A DNA stretch of 64,000 nucleotides from Capronia americana (lineage: Eukaryota; Ascomycota; Eurotiomycetes; Chaetothyriales; Herpotrichiellaceae), in assembly GCA_016110215.1 (NCBI GenBank), contig JADWQD010000011.1:1512893-1576892 (forward strand), given 5' to 3'. Made by a program: the position numbers and the translations under genes. Shown here in pieces: positions 1-10,428 of this stretch. How positions within the stretch are numbered: the stretch's first letter is position 1; the number at the start of each line of letters is the position of its first letter. The notes beneath the pieces are model-generated. The model searched no databases. It saw only the letters and a program-made list of their open reading frames with translations, and was not told where the DNA came from.

Positions 1-1
1 G

Positions 2-466
2 CCGATTCCGTATCATCTATTTTGGGATCTAGATAAAGATCCGACAGTGATTGGGCCTTTTGACACAGCTAGCGACATGATTCGTGGACTAGCTAAACGG
101 TCAGGAATAAACTCGATCCTCAACGGCGCCAAACCGTCTCTCGCCGAATTTTTTGAGAGAAACCTCGCACCGGCGCTTGAAGATCATTACCCAGTCTTCT
201 GTCACTCAGATGTACAGCGAAAGAATATTATCGTTCAGAATATATCATCCGCTACCACAGGTGGAGCTGATGATCTGAGGTTAGCTCTTGTGGATTGGGA
301 AGTTGCTGGCTGGTATCCCAGTTATTGGGAGTACACAATGGCGTTCATTTCATTCAGATGGGATGAAAATGATGATGACTGGCCCGAGAGAGTTGAAGGC
401 TTCCTTCCGGTAAAGGCGGCGGAAGCCTCGATGTTTAAATTAATACATCAAAACTTGTGGTTTTGA
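2..466 (+). CDS. APH-like kinase, C-terminal part (5' end outside window)
   Basis: The reading frame is open from the first bases of the window, so the gene starts upstream. The visible part has the catalytic-loop signature of the aminoglycoside phosphotransferase/choline-kinase fold (PF01636 type): HSDVQRKN, that is HxDxxxxN, followed about 30 residues later by the metal-binding segment VDWE and the usual GWYPSYWEY. An upstream GPF motif is also typical of the fungal members. These families are greatly expanded in filamentous fungi; substrates are mostly unknown and antibiotic resistance should not be assumed. The protein stops soon after the catalytic core at a TGA. A second, unrelated member lies at 58101-59648. 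Family is clear; specific role unknown. Confidence 0.8.
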   Translation, partial: PIPYHLFWDLDKDPTVIGPFDTASDMIRGLAKRSGINSILNGAKPSLAEFFERNLAPALEDHYPVFCHSDVQRKNIIVQNISSATTGGADDLRLALVDWEVAGWYPSYWEYTMAFISFRWDENDDDWPERVEGFLPVKAAEASMFKLIHQNLWF

Positions 467-1127
467 TGGATGAAACCATGATGATTAGCATTGTCGATCC
501 CGTGAGGGCAGTCTTGTTCTGAACAAGATCGAGCATCAGGGCGGGAACCGAGATTGACCACGATTGAGCCGTACTGTCTGGCAGAGAAGTGGCTGTCTTT
601 GGACGTCGTAAGATGGACACGAAAGTGAAGATTCCTCCTGAATACATGTCTCAGCCGAATGGCCTCGTGCAGACATCATAACATTTCTGGACAGCAGACC
701 GGCCCGCCGCTTTCGTCAAATGCTACGCGGTCACTTTCCAGTTCATCGCGAGTTGTCGAGATATCGCACGGCTTCGTCAAGTTCAAGGACGACTCTGCCA
801 AATCGCAAGTGCAGGACGAGAAATTGGTCTGGCCAATCACAGATTGTTGTTCCAGGGCATCATCATAGGCTCGATCCAAGTGTTGGCATGTCCAAAGGTC
901 TTCCCCCCTCCGACTTAACCATCCAGCCGCCCACATAAAGACCACATAGATATGCCACACAAGCAATCCTCTGCCTCAAGCACATCCTACCTCAGCATTT
1001 CCTTGTGACGTCCGTCTAATTGCCTACCTCTCAGCGACGTAAAGCTGGTATTTCCTTGACGCCATGATTTGTCTCCAGATCGACTCGAATTCGATGCTTC
1101 GGTAGCGCGCGCCCACCAGCTTCAGCA
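467..1127. other. Intergenic, about 660 bp
   Basis: Only short overlapping ORFs on both strands without recognisable motifs. It presumably holds the 3' end of the APH-like gene and the promoter of the gene starting at 1128. Confidence 0.5.
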
Positions 1128-3086
1128 ATGTCTGCTTCTCTCATGCATGCCCCGCCGGTCGGACTGGGTCTCTCGCCGACAAAGTCGAATCTCACGCAGC
1201 AGATCGAACAGAGCGAAGGCGAGCGGACCCCGCGATCTTCCAGAACCACAGTGAAGGGCTCCCCGAAACCACGATCACTCTCCGACGCCCCCAAACCTGT
1301 GCTCTCTCCTTCACCTGCTTTTCGAGAACCTTTACGCCATGTATCCAAGGATGACTCGGTCCTTGCTTCTCCTTCGACGCCAACTCGACCCTCCACCCAC
1401 GGCAGAGGACTGTCCCTGCACATGCCATCGAAAGATGCCTCCGGGACCAACGCAGGCCCAACAATACCACGAATACCCCTATCCCCAAAGCTAGACTCGT
1501 CATACGTGTATGGCTCGCCATCCTCCATGGTCCCAAGGAGGTCAAGAGGGCTAGACTACGCAAGAGCATGCACGAACCTGCACCATTCTACGTTGGCAGA
1601 GGCATCACCTGATGCGTCGCCAATCACTGGGAGAGGCATACAAATACCGCAAAGAAGGAGTGTCGGAAATACCATGCTTGATTCACCGAGCAATCAATCC
1701 AACGCACTATGGTCATTGCCGAACGACAGGACAAACTTGTCCAGCTCCGTCAGCTCTATCAATATGTTGGGCTCGGATTCGGATTCAGAGTCGAACAACT
1801 CTTCAGACGACATGGCGATCGATCGCGAAATGGATGAAGCAATATTGACGACTCCTGCAGCGTCGAGACTGAACCCTGGTCCGGTGCCCGGCTGGGTGAA
1901 CAGCCCAGGCATGGAGTGGATGAACAACCAGCCATCTCCAGCACAAGCGAGCCTTATGAGCTTCCAGCCGAATCTGATGAGTTTCAGGAGAGCTCGGACG
2001 CGGAAGGGAAAGAGTCACCATAGCTCAAGCAGTGTGAGCATGAACAGCTCCAAACCTTCACCAGGCCCTTTGTCTCCCGGAGTGCTGAAAAGTGTGGAGA
2101 CCTCGGGAGGCAGTTACTTTGGGACAGGTTTGACCAAACAACAAGTACAGTCGCGGCGTGAAAGTCTAAGCCTGGGGACAAACGATCTTCATCTATCCGA
2201 TAGCGAGGATAATACCACCTCTCGTGCCAACGCTGGACAGTCTCTTTCAGACATGGACGGACCAAGTAACGAAGACCCCAGGAAGGTCATCCGCAGAGCG
2301 GTGACTCGTAGAGGCAATCTACTCCCCAAAACAAAAGGCTTCGCCCGCATCCGCGCTCAGCTTCTGGAGGAAGCAGCCCCCATCGAAAGCGAAGCGCGCC
2401 GCGAGGCTGAGGTTATTCGCCAAGTGCAGGACAACGACCCGACCATATCACAAGCGACTTCGCCTATCTTACCTACCCACGCTGCAAACAACTTCGCGGT
2501 CGAACCGATAGAAGAATCGATCGAGGATATGGTCATGGACAGCACCAAAAACCTGCTACCACCTGATAGCTTCAGCCGACAAGCGGAGAGGAACTCTGCC
2601 GGGGTTGGTTTCTGGAACGGCTTCGATGAGCGGTACCGAACTCCACCACCTTCTTTGCTGCCCCGAGAAAGTTCTTCGGTCGTCAGTGACGACCTCCTGG
2701 ACACCCCTGGTTCCTTCGATAACCCGGCTCTCAAACACTTCAACCGTTCTAGGTCGAGATCGACCACGCCTCTAGCGCACAACCCTCCTATGGCTGGAGA
2801 TGTTGCACGACGAGTCAACAACAAGCGTCGGAGAGAAGAGGACTTTGACCCATCGTACACCAAACGCCGAGCAGTGTCGCCGGGTATGAGTGTCCAGAGC
2901 AGTCCTATATTGCCCCAGAGTCCCGTTCTTACCAGCGACAAAGCATGGTCTAAACTGCCACCGAAGGGAGGGAACGGACATGCCGATCGCAGCAATAGTG
3001 GAAGTAGTCTTAATGGGGCTAAGAAGATTGGTCTTCAAGGCATGACCGAGACGAACGAAGCCATCATGAGCATGAGCATCGACTAA
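1128..3086 (+). CDS. Hypothetical Ser/Pro-rich, probably nuclear protein
   Basis: Single uninterrupted ORF of 652 aa starting at ATG 1128. It is dominated by Ser, Pro and Asn with many SP/TP sites, as in proteins regulated by proline-directed kinases. Two regions look structured or functional: a charged stretch around residues 385-435 (RRAVTRRG, then ARIRAQLLEEAAP and EARREAEVIRQV) that should form a helix, and a basic cluster NNKRRREE about 90 residues from the end, followed by KRRAVSP, resembling a bipartite nuclear localisation signal. The C-terminus (ETNEAIMSMSID) is also distinctive. I do not recognise a named family, although the helical stretch looks like a conserved ascomycete protein. 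Function unknown. Confidence 0.75.
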   Translation: MSASLMHAPPVGLGLSPTKSNLTQQIEQSEGERTPRSSRTTVKGSPKPRSLSDAPKPVLSPSPAFREPLRHVSKDDSVLASPSTPTRPSTHGRGLSLHMPSKDASGTNAGPTIPRIPLSPKLDSSYVYGSPSSMVPRRSRGLDYARACTNLHHSTLAEASPDASPITGRGIQIPQRRSVGNTMLDSPSNQSNALWSLPNDRTNLSSSVSSINMLGSDSDSESNNSSDDMAIDREMDEAILTTPAASRLNPGPVPGWVNSPGMEWMNNQPSPAQASLMSFQPNLMSFRRARTRKGKSHHSSSSVSMNSSKPSPGPLSPGVLKSVETSGGSYFGTGLTKQQVQSRRESLSLGTNDLHLSDSEDNTTSRANAGQSLSDMDGPSNEDPRKVIRRAVTRRGNLLPKTKGFARIRAQLLEEAAPIESEARREAEVIRQVQDNDPTISQATSPILPTHAANNFAVEPIEESIEDMVMDSTKNLLPPDSFSRQAERNSAGVGFWNGFDERYRTPPPSLLPRESSSVVSDDLLDTPGSFDNPALKHFNRSRSRSTTPLAHNPPMAGDVARRVNNKRRREEDFDPSYTKRRAVSPGMSVQSSPILPQSPVLTSDKAWSKLPPKGGNGHADRSNSGSSLNGAKKIGLQGMTETNEAIMSMSID

Positions 3087-3460
3087 CAGTCTGACCACAT
3101 TTCTGTCAATTCGATAAGCGAGGCGTTTTGGCTGGGTCAAATTGGTGACTGCCACTTCACATGACGATAATGTACACAGTATGAAAACTGATTTCCAAGT
3201 GCTCGCATGGACCGTATACTGTCCGTGCCCGCAGCCGCATGACTACGTAGTAGCATCCCAGCAACCCTGCGAACGCAACCTGTCCCTGCTGCTTCTCCTT
3301 CATAGCCCATCGGAAAGCCTTGCCCCGCGTGAGGCTGCGCCGCGCCAGACGACTGGCCAACTGCCACCAGCGCGACCCTTCAACTAGCCCCTCAAACAAC
3401 AGACCCATTGCAGAACCGGTCAACAACAACCATCCTTTGCAACACTCGTAGTCCGGCAAG
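3087..3460. other. Intergenic, about 375 bp
   Basis: Gap between two genes on the + strand. Short ORFs only; nothing distinctive seen. Confidence 0.5.
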
Positions 3461-4397
3461 ATGGGATCGACCGGTAATATCACTTCATCATTCATCGAAG
3501 AAGCGCCGCCAGGCGAGATACAAGACGTGGTCAAGGACATCAAGATCCTCACCTCAGACGACGACCCGGCTCTCATCGCGAAACTGAAGCCCGCGTTTGA
3601 GAAGTACAATGAAGACCAGATGGTCGCAGTGAAACTACCCGGCGCAAGTGACTATGTATGAGCTCCTCCGGTGGCTCCCACCACCGCAGCCGTCCCCCTG
3701 TGGCCAGCTTGCCGAGTTCAGGCTGACACCTCGCCCTCGCCTTCAGGTTCTCATATCCTCGCACAACAAGCTGGCCTCGGGCCAATCGCAATACTACGAC
3801 AGTGCATCCTCGACGTCCTTCAGCTTCGATCACACGGTGCAGAAACCCTCCTCGCCACAATCCTACACCCATGAGACACAGCACTCGTCGCTGATTTCCT
3901 CGCTGTTAAAACTCCTCGCCGCACACGTCTCCGAGCACTACCCCCCTACGTCTTCCCCGTCGGCGTATACCGTCTGCGCAACGGCCGATGACTCCAAAGT
4001 CGCGATCCTGATCAGCAGTCTGAAAGCCTCGCCCAAGAACTTCCTCAGCGGCCGGTGGCGGACGAGTTTCCTGTACGATCCCTCCGCGAACACCCTGTCC
4101 GGGAACATCAGAGTCGACGTGCATTATTACGAAGACGGCAATGTGGCTCTCGCAACGTCCAAATCCTTCTCCAACGTCTCGGTCGAAGGGGGCGGCAGTG
4201 CAGACAGTGTGATTCGCAAACTTGCGGCGATCGAGAAACAATATCAAGAGGAGGTGAATAGGACGATTGTGGGCATGAACGAGACGAGTTTCAAGGCCCT
4301 GAGACGGCAGTTGCCCGTTACGAGGCAGAAGGTCGAGTGGGAGAAGATCCGGGGATATGGCCTAGGAGGGGATTTGAGAGGCGAAGGGAAGAGGTAG
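3461..4397 (+). CDS. cap1: F-actin-capping protein subunit alpha
   Basis: Two exons, 3461-3655 and 3747-4397, give 281 aa. The intron (GTATGA...TTCAG, phase 0, branch-like GCTGAC) joins GASDY to VLISSHNKLASG. The N-terminus (SSFIEEAPPGE, then VKDIKILTSDD and KYNEDQMVAVKLPG) and the C-terminal RRQLPVTRQKVEWEKI followed by GYGLGGDL are typical of capping protein alpha. With the beta subunit it forms the heterodimer that caps actin barbed ends in cortical patches. Length matches the family. The beta gene is not in this window; another actin regulator, Aip1, lies at 30156-32082. Confidence 0.93.
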
Positions 4398-5280
4398 GAT
4401 CGGGGCTCCTCCCTATTCGGCGGGCTTGCAGAAGGAAGCATTGACTACCTTATGGATGCATGGGAAGCGGAGAGCGTTGACTACGGATGCATGAGAAGCT
4501 GATCAGGCTCAAGGACATCGAATATGCCCGCAAAAGACCGGGATATGATCACAATACTCCGTATCGCTGCTTCATTCGCGACGGCAGCTCTTCTGATGCC
4601 TCTGCGTTCTCGGTCCATCCCTCGAAATGTTAGCACCGCGAACCATGGCCCATTCACCACAACCATCCTCGCATCAGGGGGGCCTAGAGTCGAGAAAAGA
4701 AATTGAAGACCACGGCTACAGTAGTTTGCCGAAGAACCTCGTCACGATGTTCGCTGAGTTCCTGTCGAAGTACTCCGTACCTACTATGTAACTGTCCCCC
4801 TTGTTGAGTTTTTGGTAGGCCCTCTCTCTTGACCTTTGAAGAAACCGAGTGCCGGCCACAGCGAGTCCAAATGATCTTAAAAAATGTTGATTCGTCGCCA
4901 TCGCAGAAATTTGCCCGATCGTTGATCGCCGTGACGCAAAGCCCGCCCGCGCGACACGACTATTACTATACCGAGTATGAGTTGTTCATTGACTCCGTAT
5001 ATTTTGTTCATGTGCCTCCTCCTCAAGAGGTTGGGAGGTTTCCGATGCGAAAGAAATCGATCGTTGAGCGCTGTACCTTGTATAGGTTGTACTGTACAGT
5101 ACGAGGTACCGCGACGAGTATGTATGTATGCCTGAGCTGACCTGAGCTGAGCTGTCCTTCGCTTCATACCATCAGCATGCGTGCCCGTGCTGACCTGTCC
5201 TTCGCTTCATACCATCAGCATGCACATATGCCCGTGCTGTCCTTCGTCTCATACCCGAGTTGCAACCGGCTCTGGGCAGG
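4398..5280. other. Intergenic between convergent genes, about 880 bp
   Basis: 3' regions of cap1 and of the glutathione transferase gene. Several small ORFs of about 60-100 aa but none with a motif. Its end holds a short tandem repeat, listed separately. Confidence 0.5.
5152..5255. repeat. Tandem repeat, about 43-bp unit, about 2.4 copies
   Basis: CTGTCCTTCGCTTCATACC begins at 5152 and again at 5195; each copy continues into ATCAGCATGC. A diverged partial third copy starts at 5237. It lies just downstream of the glutathione transferase stop codon. Confidence 0.85.
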
Positions 5281-6282
5281 TCATGGTAAACCCCTCCCTG
5301 CTCTCGTGGCCTGGCCGACTTGGCTTTGGGTTTGGTCCTCTGCATATCTTTTGTAGGCATCGATATACTGTTCCCTATCGCTCAGCGTGTCCAGCACGCT
5401 CTCCCGCTCTCCCACTGCTTTGGCCCATTTTCTCCATCTGTTCCAGACTTCCTCGTCCTCGCCACCTTGGCCGGGTTCGGGAATGCCCACGCCTCCTTTA
5501 TACACATCGAATAAAAACATCCTGCACAGCCACGGCGCGAGCATCACATCCACCATGCTGAACCGGTCGCCCAGGAAGAACGGGCCGCCGTGCGCATCAA
5601 GTGCCCTCACAAACGTCTTAATATGCCCGAGAAACTCCTCCCGTGCCTCTTCCAACGAGTAGGCCTTGCCCTCCGTATGCTGCATGAAGCGGTAAAACGC
5701 CGGGATGATCCGCGTGGAGATGTGATCGATCCAGATCCGACACTTGGCCCGCAGATACGCGTCCTCCTTGCCTCGCGGCAGGAGGTCGTGCCCGTGCTGC
5801 GCCGCGTCATCGTACACCTCGTCCAAGTACTCGCAGATGACTTGGCTTTCGTAGAGCGGCTTCTGCTCCTTGCCCTGGTCGTCCACCGGGACGGCTAGCG
5901 TGGGCACCAACCCGCGCGGGTTGAGCTTCAGAAAGTCCGGATCCTTGTGGTACGGGTTGATCTCGAAGTATTGGTGGGGGATGCGCTTCTCGTGCAGCGT
6001 GATCCACGAGCGTTGCACGAAGGGGCAGAACCACCCTCCATACAGGATCAGAGGATGCGGAGAGGCATGGGAGGCCGCGAATTTGGCCGCCCGGCCCGAG
6101 GTGTGTTTGTGGAGGGAGGTGTCGACGCTGCCCATTTTGCGGGAGGAGGAGAACAGACGTGGACGTGGACGTGGACGTGGGCGAGGGGAAGGGGGGTGGT
6201 GTTGCACGAGAAGAGATGTAACTTGGAGATGGTGGGTTCTGGCAATGTTTGAGCGAAGGAGGGATGGAAACAGGGAAGTCAT
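5281..6282 (-). CDS. Glutathione S-transferase, omega-like
   Basis: Intronless. The thioredoxin-like N-domain starts at LILYGGWFCPFVQRSWI; the CPF motif supplies the cysteine used by omega-class and related GSTs (thioltransferase or dehydroascorbate reductase type chemistry). It is followed by the glutathione-binding segment (LVPTLAVP, then YESQVICEYLDE) and a helical C-domain (FLGDRFSMVDVMLAPWL). From ATG 6282 the protein is 333 aa with a leader rich in Arg/Ser and free of acidic residues that ends RPRLFSSS, a plausible mitochondrial cleavage site. A second in-frame ATG at 6135, in strong context, would give a 284-aa cytosolic form. The frame is open further up to 6390, but that start is less convincing. 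Class is secure; start choice and targeting are inference. Confidence 0.85.
   Translation of the reverse strand: MTSLFPSLLRSNIARTHHLQVTSLLVQHHPPSPRPRPRPRPRLFSSSRKMGSVDTSLHKHTSGRAAKFAASHASPHPLILYGGWFCPFVQRSWITLHEKRIPHQYFEINPYHKDPDFLKLNPRGLVPTLAVPVDDQGKEQKPLYESQVICEYLDEVYDDAAQHGHDLLPRGKEDAYLRAKCRIWIDHISTRIIPAFYRFMQHTEGKAYSLEEAREEFLGHIKTFVRALDAHGGPFFLGDRFSMVDVMLAPWLCRMFLFDVYKGGVGIPEPGQGGEDEEVWNRWRKWAKAVGERESVLDTLSDREQYIDAYKRYAEDQTQSQVGQATRAGRGLP
6157..6184. repeat. Hexanucleotide (GTGGAC)n tract inside the GST leader
   Basis: About four and a half copies of the hexamer ACGTGG; on the minus strand it encodes an Arg-Pro dipeptide run in the presequence between the two candidate start codons. Such in-frame hexamers change length readily. 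Confidence 0.9.
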
Positions 6283-6815
6283 GCCATGGAAACTGTGACA
6301 GTACAAGTACACGATGGTCTGGAAGAAAACACGACAGTAGAACGTCCCTGATGGATTGTGCTGTGCATGTTGTAATGGTGAGCAATGCACTCTGAATCTG
6401 AGACGGAACGACGATGACGTCGAGGTTCGTGGTCGGCGATGTCGGCACCATCGGCGAGGGAGCCCTTACATAAGCGCCTTTTCTGGAGAACGATGATCGC
6501 CTCCATCATTCACTTACTTGTACTCGTACTCCAGGCCATTAGCAGGTGTCAACATTGTCACCATGGTGCTTGGAGGGTGCTCATTGTCACTGTGCAGTCA
6601 GCGACCCAAGAAGGCATACTGGACTCGTACAAAAATGACAGCACGGATCCATGGTATTGACCGCAGGTGAGCAAGGGGCGCAGTAGGAAATTCCTGCTGG
6701 ACAGGTACTGTTCCCAGTAGATGTGATGAAGCCGAGTCCTCAATCGCCGTGCTGCTTCAAAGGAATCGCTTGAAGGAGAATACGGCTGAGCCGAGTCAGC
6801 TGGGCGCAGCCATAC

Positions 6816-6835
6816 TGAAGATCCTCGAATGTTCT
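6816..6835. promoter_or_regulatory. Candidate heat-shock element upstream of BiP
   Basis: Four contiguous 5-bp units read tGAAg aTCCt cGAAt gTTCt. Three of four fit the alternating nGAAn/nTTCn rule with exact spacing; the second has TCC for TTC. It lies about 350 bp upstream of an Hsp70 start codon, where Hsf1 sites are expected. I found no clear unfolded-protein-response element of the CAGCGTG type. Confidence 0.45.
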
Positions 6836-7092
6836 TTTGCTAGATGCGGCGGTTCTAGAATAGTAAGGAACAGATACCATGGCGGGTACTACTCGTAAAG
6901 GCCAGGCTGGCATTCAGCCAGGGGCAAAAATAGGGAGTGAAAAGGCCACCTATAACATGCTGCCAAGCGCTCCCTAGGCTCCGAGTCGACGGTTTTGGGG
7001 GTCCCCCGTTTTTGCGGCTTTCGAGTGCCTTCCGCCAGTGAAGATCGTGGAAAAGGACAGCGTATCGATAACTGCGGCTTTGGCTCCTGGCA

Positions 7093-7100
7093 ATAAATAT
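7093..7100 (+). promoter_or_regulatory. TATA-like element of BiP
   Basis: ATAAATAT lies 86-93 bp upstream of the BiP ATG, a reasonable place for a core promoter element in a strongly expressed gene. Sequence match only. Confidence 0.35.
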
Positions 7101-7185
7101 TTCCTCCACCATTGCGGTCGCTCCTCGATCTCTTCCCTTTCCATTACAGACCCTCTCACTGTCTCGTTCCTTTCTTACAGACACC

Positions 7186-9313
7186 ATGGCGTCCGGTAAC
7201 GTCCAGCGTCGACCGCGCAGAACAACCACCTCTGCACTGCAGTGGACCACTCTCTTCTACCTCCTCCTCATCTTTGTCTGTCCCTTAGCTCTGATCGGTA
7301 GAGCAAATGCTGAGGATCAAACCCCTCTAAACAACTCGGATACGAACTATGGCACCGTCATCGGTATCGATCTGGGCACCACATACTCCTGCGTCGGTGT
7401 GATGCAGAATGGCAAGGTCGAGATCATTGTCAACGACCAAGGAAACCGGATAACCCCTTCATACGTGGCCTTTACAGACGAAGAGCGCTTAGTAGGAGAC
7501 GCAGCAAAAAACCAATATGCTTCGAATCCCACGAGAACCATCTTTGACATCAAGTGAGCATATCCTCCTCCTCGACTTTTGTCTCGTGTGCACTGTTGCT
7601 AACATGTGATGTCTTAGACGCTTGATCGGTCGGAAATATGACGACAAGGACGTCCAACGAGACATCAAACACTTCCCCTTCAAGGTTGTCAACAAGGAGG
7701 GCAAGCCTGTGGTCAATGTCGAGGTCAATGGCCAACCGAAGACCTTCAGCCCTGAAGAGGTTTCGGCAATGGTTCTGGGCAAGATGAAGGAAGTCGCAGA
7801 GGCATACCTGGGAAAGAAGGTCACGCACGCTGTCGTCACAGTCCCGGCATACTTCAACGATGCCCAGAGACAGGCCACCAAAGACGCCGGCACAATTGCC
7901 GGTCTGAATGTTCTCCGTGTTGTCAACGAACCCACGGCCGCAGCTCTTGCCTATGGTCTCGACAAGAAGGGCAAGGAGAGCCAGATCATCGTCTATGATC
8001 TTGGTGGCGGTACCTTCGATGTGTCACTTCTCTCGATCGAAGATGGCGTCTTCGAAGTCTTGGCCACTGCCGGTGATACCCATCTTGGTGGCGAGGATTT
8101 CGATCAGCGAGTCATTGAGTACTTTGTCAAGAAATACAATAAGGAAAACGACGTCGACATTCGCAAGGACCTCAAGACCATGGGGAAGCTCAAGCGTGAA
8201 GTTGAGCGAGCCAAGCGAACCCTCTCGTCCCAAATGTCCACGCGCATCGAAATCGAGGCCTTCCACGGCGGCAAGGACTTCTCCGAAACGTTGACCCGAG
8301 CCAAGTTCGAAGAGCTCAACATGGACCTGTTCAAGAAGACCCTCAAACCTGTGGAACAGGTGCTCAAGGACGCCAAAGTCAAGAAGGCCGAGATTGATGA
8401 CATCGTCCTCATCGGAGGCTCGACACGTATCCCGAAGGTTCAGTCCATGATTGAGGAGTACTTTGGTGGCAAGAAAGCAAGCAAGGGCATCAACCCTGAT
8501 GAGGCTGTGGCGTTCGGCGCCGCTGTTCAAGCCGGTATCCTCACCGGTGAAGCCAACACGGAGGAGCTTATTCTCATGGATGTCAACCCTCTCACCCTTG
8601 GAATCGAAACCACCGGTGGTGTCATGACCAAGCTCATTCCTCGCAACACGCTTGTCCCGACCAAGAAGGCTCAGATCTTCTCCACGGCTGCGGACAACCA
8701 GCCGGTTGTCTTGATTCAGGTGTTCGAAGGCGAACGAGCCATGACCAAGGACAACAACTTGTTGGGCAAGTTTGAGCTGACCGGCATTCCCCCTGCGCCT
8801 CGCGGCGTTCCTCAGATCGAAGTGTCTTTCGAACTCGACGCAAACGGCATTCTCAAGGTCACGGCCGGCGACAAGGGCACTGGCAAGGCAGAGTCCATCA
8901 CGATCACCAATGACAAAGGACGCCTGACACAGGACGAGATTGATCGAATGGTCGCTGAAGCGGAAGAGTTTGCCGAGGCCGACAAAGCCTTCAAGGAGAA
9001 GATTGATGCTCGCAACAAGTTGGAGAACTATGCCTCTTCACTGAAGAACCAGGTCAACGATGAAGAAGGTCTTGGTGGCAAGATTGACGACGAGGACAAG
9101 GAGACCCTTCTCGACGCTGTCAAGGAAGCTCAGGATTGGCTCTCCGAGAATGCCGATTCAGCCGACAAGGACGACTTTGACGAGCAATTCGAGAAGCTTT
9201 CGCAAGTCGCATACCCGATCTCAAGCAAGCTGTACAGTGGAGGTGGTGGCGCCGGCGGTATGCCAGATTATGGAGATGACGATGACGACACTTACGGACA
9301 CGATGAACTGTGA
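7186..9313 (+). CDS. kar2: ER Hsp70 chaperone BiP/Kar2
   Basis: Two exons, 7186-7553 and 7618-9313, give 687 aa; the intron (GTGAGC...TTAG with TGCTAAC branch site) restores FDIKRLIGRKYDD. The N-terminus is a signal peptide with hydrophobic core LFYLLLIFVCPLALIG and likely cleavage after ANA. All Hsp70 signatures are present: IDLGTTYSCVGV (ATPase phosphate 1), VYDLGGGTFDVSLL and VLIGGSTRIPKVQ, then a substrate-binding domain with LTLGIETTGGVMTKLI. The protein ends in HDEL, the fungal ER retrieval signal. It acts in the ER lumen in Sec61-dependent translocation, folding and control of the unfolded-protein response. Confidence 0.98.
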
Positions 9314-9653
9314 GGGGCTCGTCGGGTTTGGGAATGGGCATGACATTTTTGTACCAGCGTTATGAATTGACTGCAAGCATCTAGACGTGCTCGACAGGAA
9401 GGAACAGGTCGGGTATGGCACCACGGCGTTGGCTTCTCGTTACTTGTGTCTTGTACCACGAAAGCGAGGGTGGAGGCAATCAAGATGAAAATGAAAAATG
9501 CGATCGACCTTGAACTTGAACTTGAACAACCCGGAGTCTCATCTTCCGTATTCGAGTCATGCCGTACCGTCATGCCTACTGTGTACTCAGCTTCTCGTCC
9601 TCTCACTTACACAGTATACAGCCATTATGACCTTGGCTGTACCTCGTACCGAC
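9314..9653. other. Intergenic between convergent genes, 340 bp
   Basis: 3' flanks of BiP and of the YqfO-like gene. Contains a short GAACTT hexamer run near 9511-9528; nothing else seen. Confidence 0.5.
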
Positions 9654-10118
9654 TCAAAAATCCTCACACCTGACAACAAATAACCCGACAACCTCATAGG
9701 GATGCACGCGCCTCAACTCGGCCACCGCCCTCCGCACGGTCTCGGTCCCCAGCACCACCATCTCGACCCTATCCTCCTCGACGACCTCGATCTGGCCCCT
9801 GGTCCCGATATGCGGGTTCGCGTGGGCGGCCGGCCGGAACTGCCCTGTGCCCCGCGAGATGAAGGCGCTGTCGACGTATTTCGGGGGCGAAGTCACGTCT
9901 GGGTCTGAGTTCGAGTTCGAGTTAGGGTTGGGCCACACGCCTGCGCCGATGGCGTGGAGGGCTTGGAGGCACGATTGGGTCGCGTTGGGGGGTGTGAAGA
10001 AGGTCAGTTTGTAGATTGTTCGATCTGTTTGATCTGGCGTGTTTGGGTGGGCGGGGTGAGTATTGGCATTGGTATTGGTATTGGGATCGGTATTGCCGGT
10101 TCTTGGGCCCTGAGACAT
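9654..10118 (-). CDS. Small YqfO/NIF3-type PII-like domain protein
   Basis: 154-aa intronless ORF. After a low-complexity Asn/Thr leader (NTNTNANTHP) the core reads YKLTFFTPP..., then ALHAIGAGVW, FISRGTGQFRPAAHANPHIG and VEEDRVEMVVLG, ending RRVHPYEVVGLFVVRCEDF. This is the PII/CutA-like domain found inserted in bacterial NIF3-family YqfO proteins and as a stand-alone protein in fungi. The motifs GTGxFRP and HPYE are the diagnostic ones. Biochemical role unknown; metal or small-ligand binding is possible. A loop holds a short Asn/Ser-rich repeat (NPNSNSNSD). Confidence 0.72.
   Translation of the reverse strand: MSQGPRTGNTDPNTNTNANTHPAHPNTPDQTDRTIYKLTFFTPPNATQSCLQALHAIGAGVWPNPNSNSNSDPDVTSPPKYVDSAFISRGTGQFRPAAHANPHIGTRGQIEVVEEDRVEMVVLGTETVRRAVAELRRVHPYEVVGLFVVRCEDF
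9906..9926. repeat. GAGTTC hexamer tract in the YqfO-like gene
   Basis: About three copies of GAGTTC; on the minus strand it encodes the Asn/Ser low-complexity loop of the YqfO-like protein. Confidence 0.7.
10064..10095. repeat. GGTATT hexamer tract in the YqfO-like leader
   Basis: About four imperfect copies of GGTATT; on the minus strand it encodes the N-terminal Asn-Thr dipeptide run. Confidence 0.7.
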
Positions 10119-10428
10119 GGTGGGCCGGTTCTGCCTACTATAGATATATATGGTACAGACGGAGTGGGTGGGTACGATGTAGATTGACGGTGTAAGAGTG
10201 AGGACGGGGATGGGTATGCGTACATAGAATTATCTACCTTAGCTGAGCGTTCATGCTTGGTGTTCTAAGTTGGAGATTACGGTAACAGTTCATAACAATG
10301 TACCTCGTGCTCGTGCTCGCACCTGGAGTCCAATAGTCTCTGTGATATCTGTCAAGCTATCCTCCTCCAAAACACATAAAACACATCCATCCAGCATCCC
10401 AATGCCTCCCTCGTCGTTTTTTAAAACC
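10119..10428. other. Intergenic, 310 bp
   Basis: Promoter of the YqfO-like gene and 3' flank of the reductase fusion gene, both on the minus strand. Nothing distinctive. Confidence 0.5.

Larger units (their letters stand above)
6283..7185. other. Divergent promoter region, GST / BiP
   Basis: About 900 bp between the GST start and the BiP start. It holds a candidate heat-shock element and a TATA-like sequence near BiP, listed separately. No convincing ORF. Confidence 0.6.

Noticed and set aside
2357..2995. 212-aa minus ORF
   Set aside because: Antisense to the Ser/Pro-rich gene; no motif.
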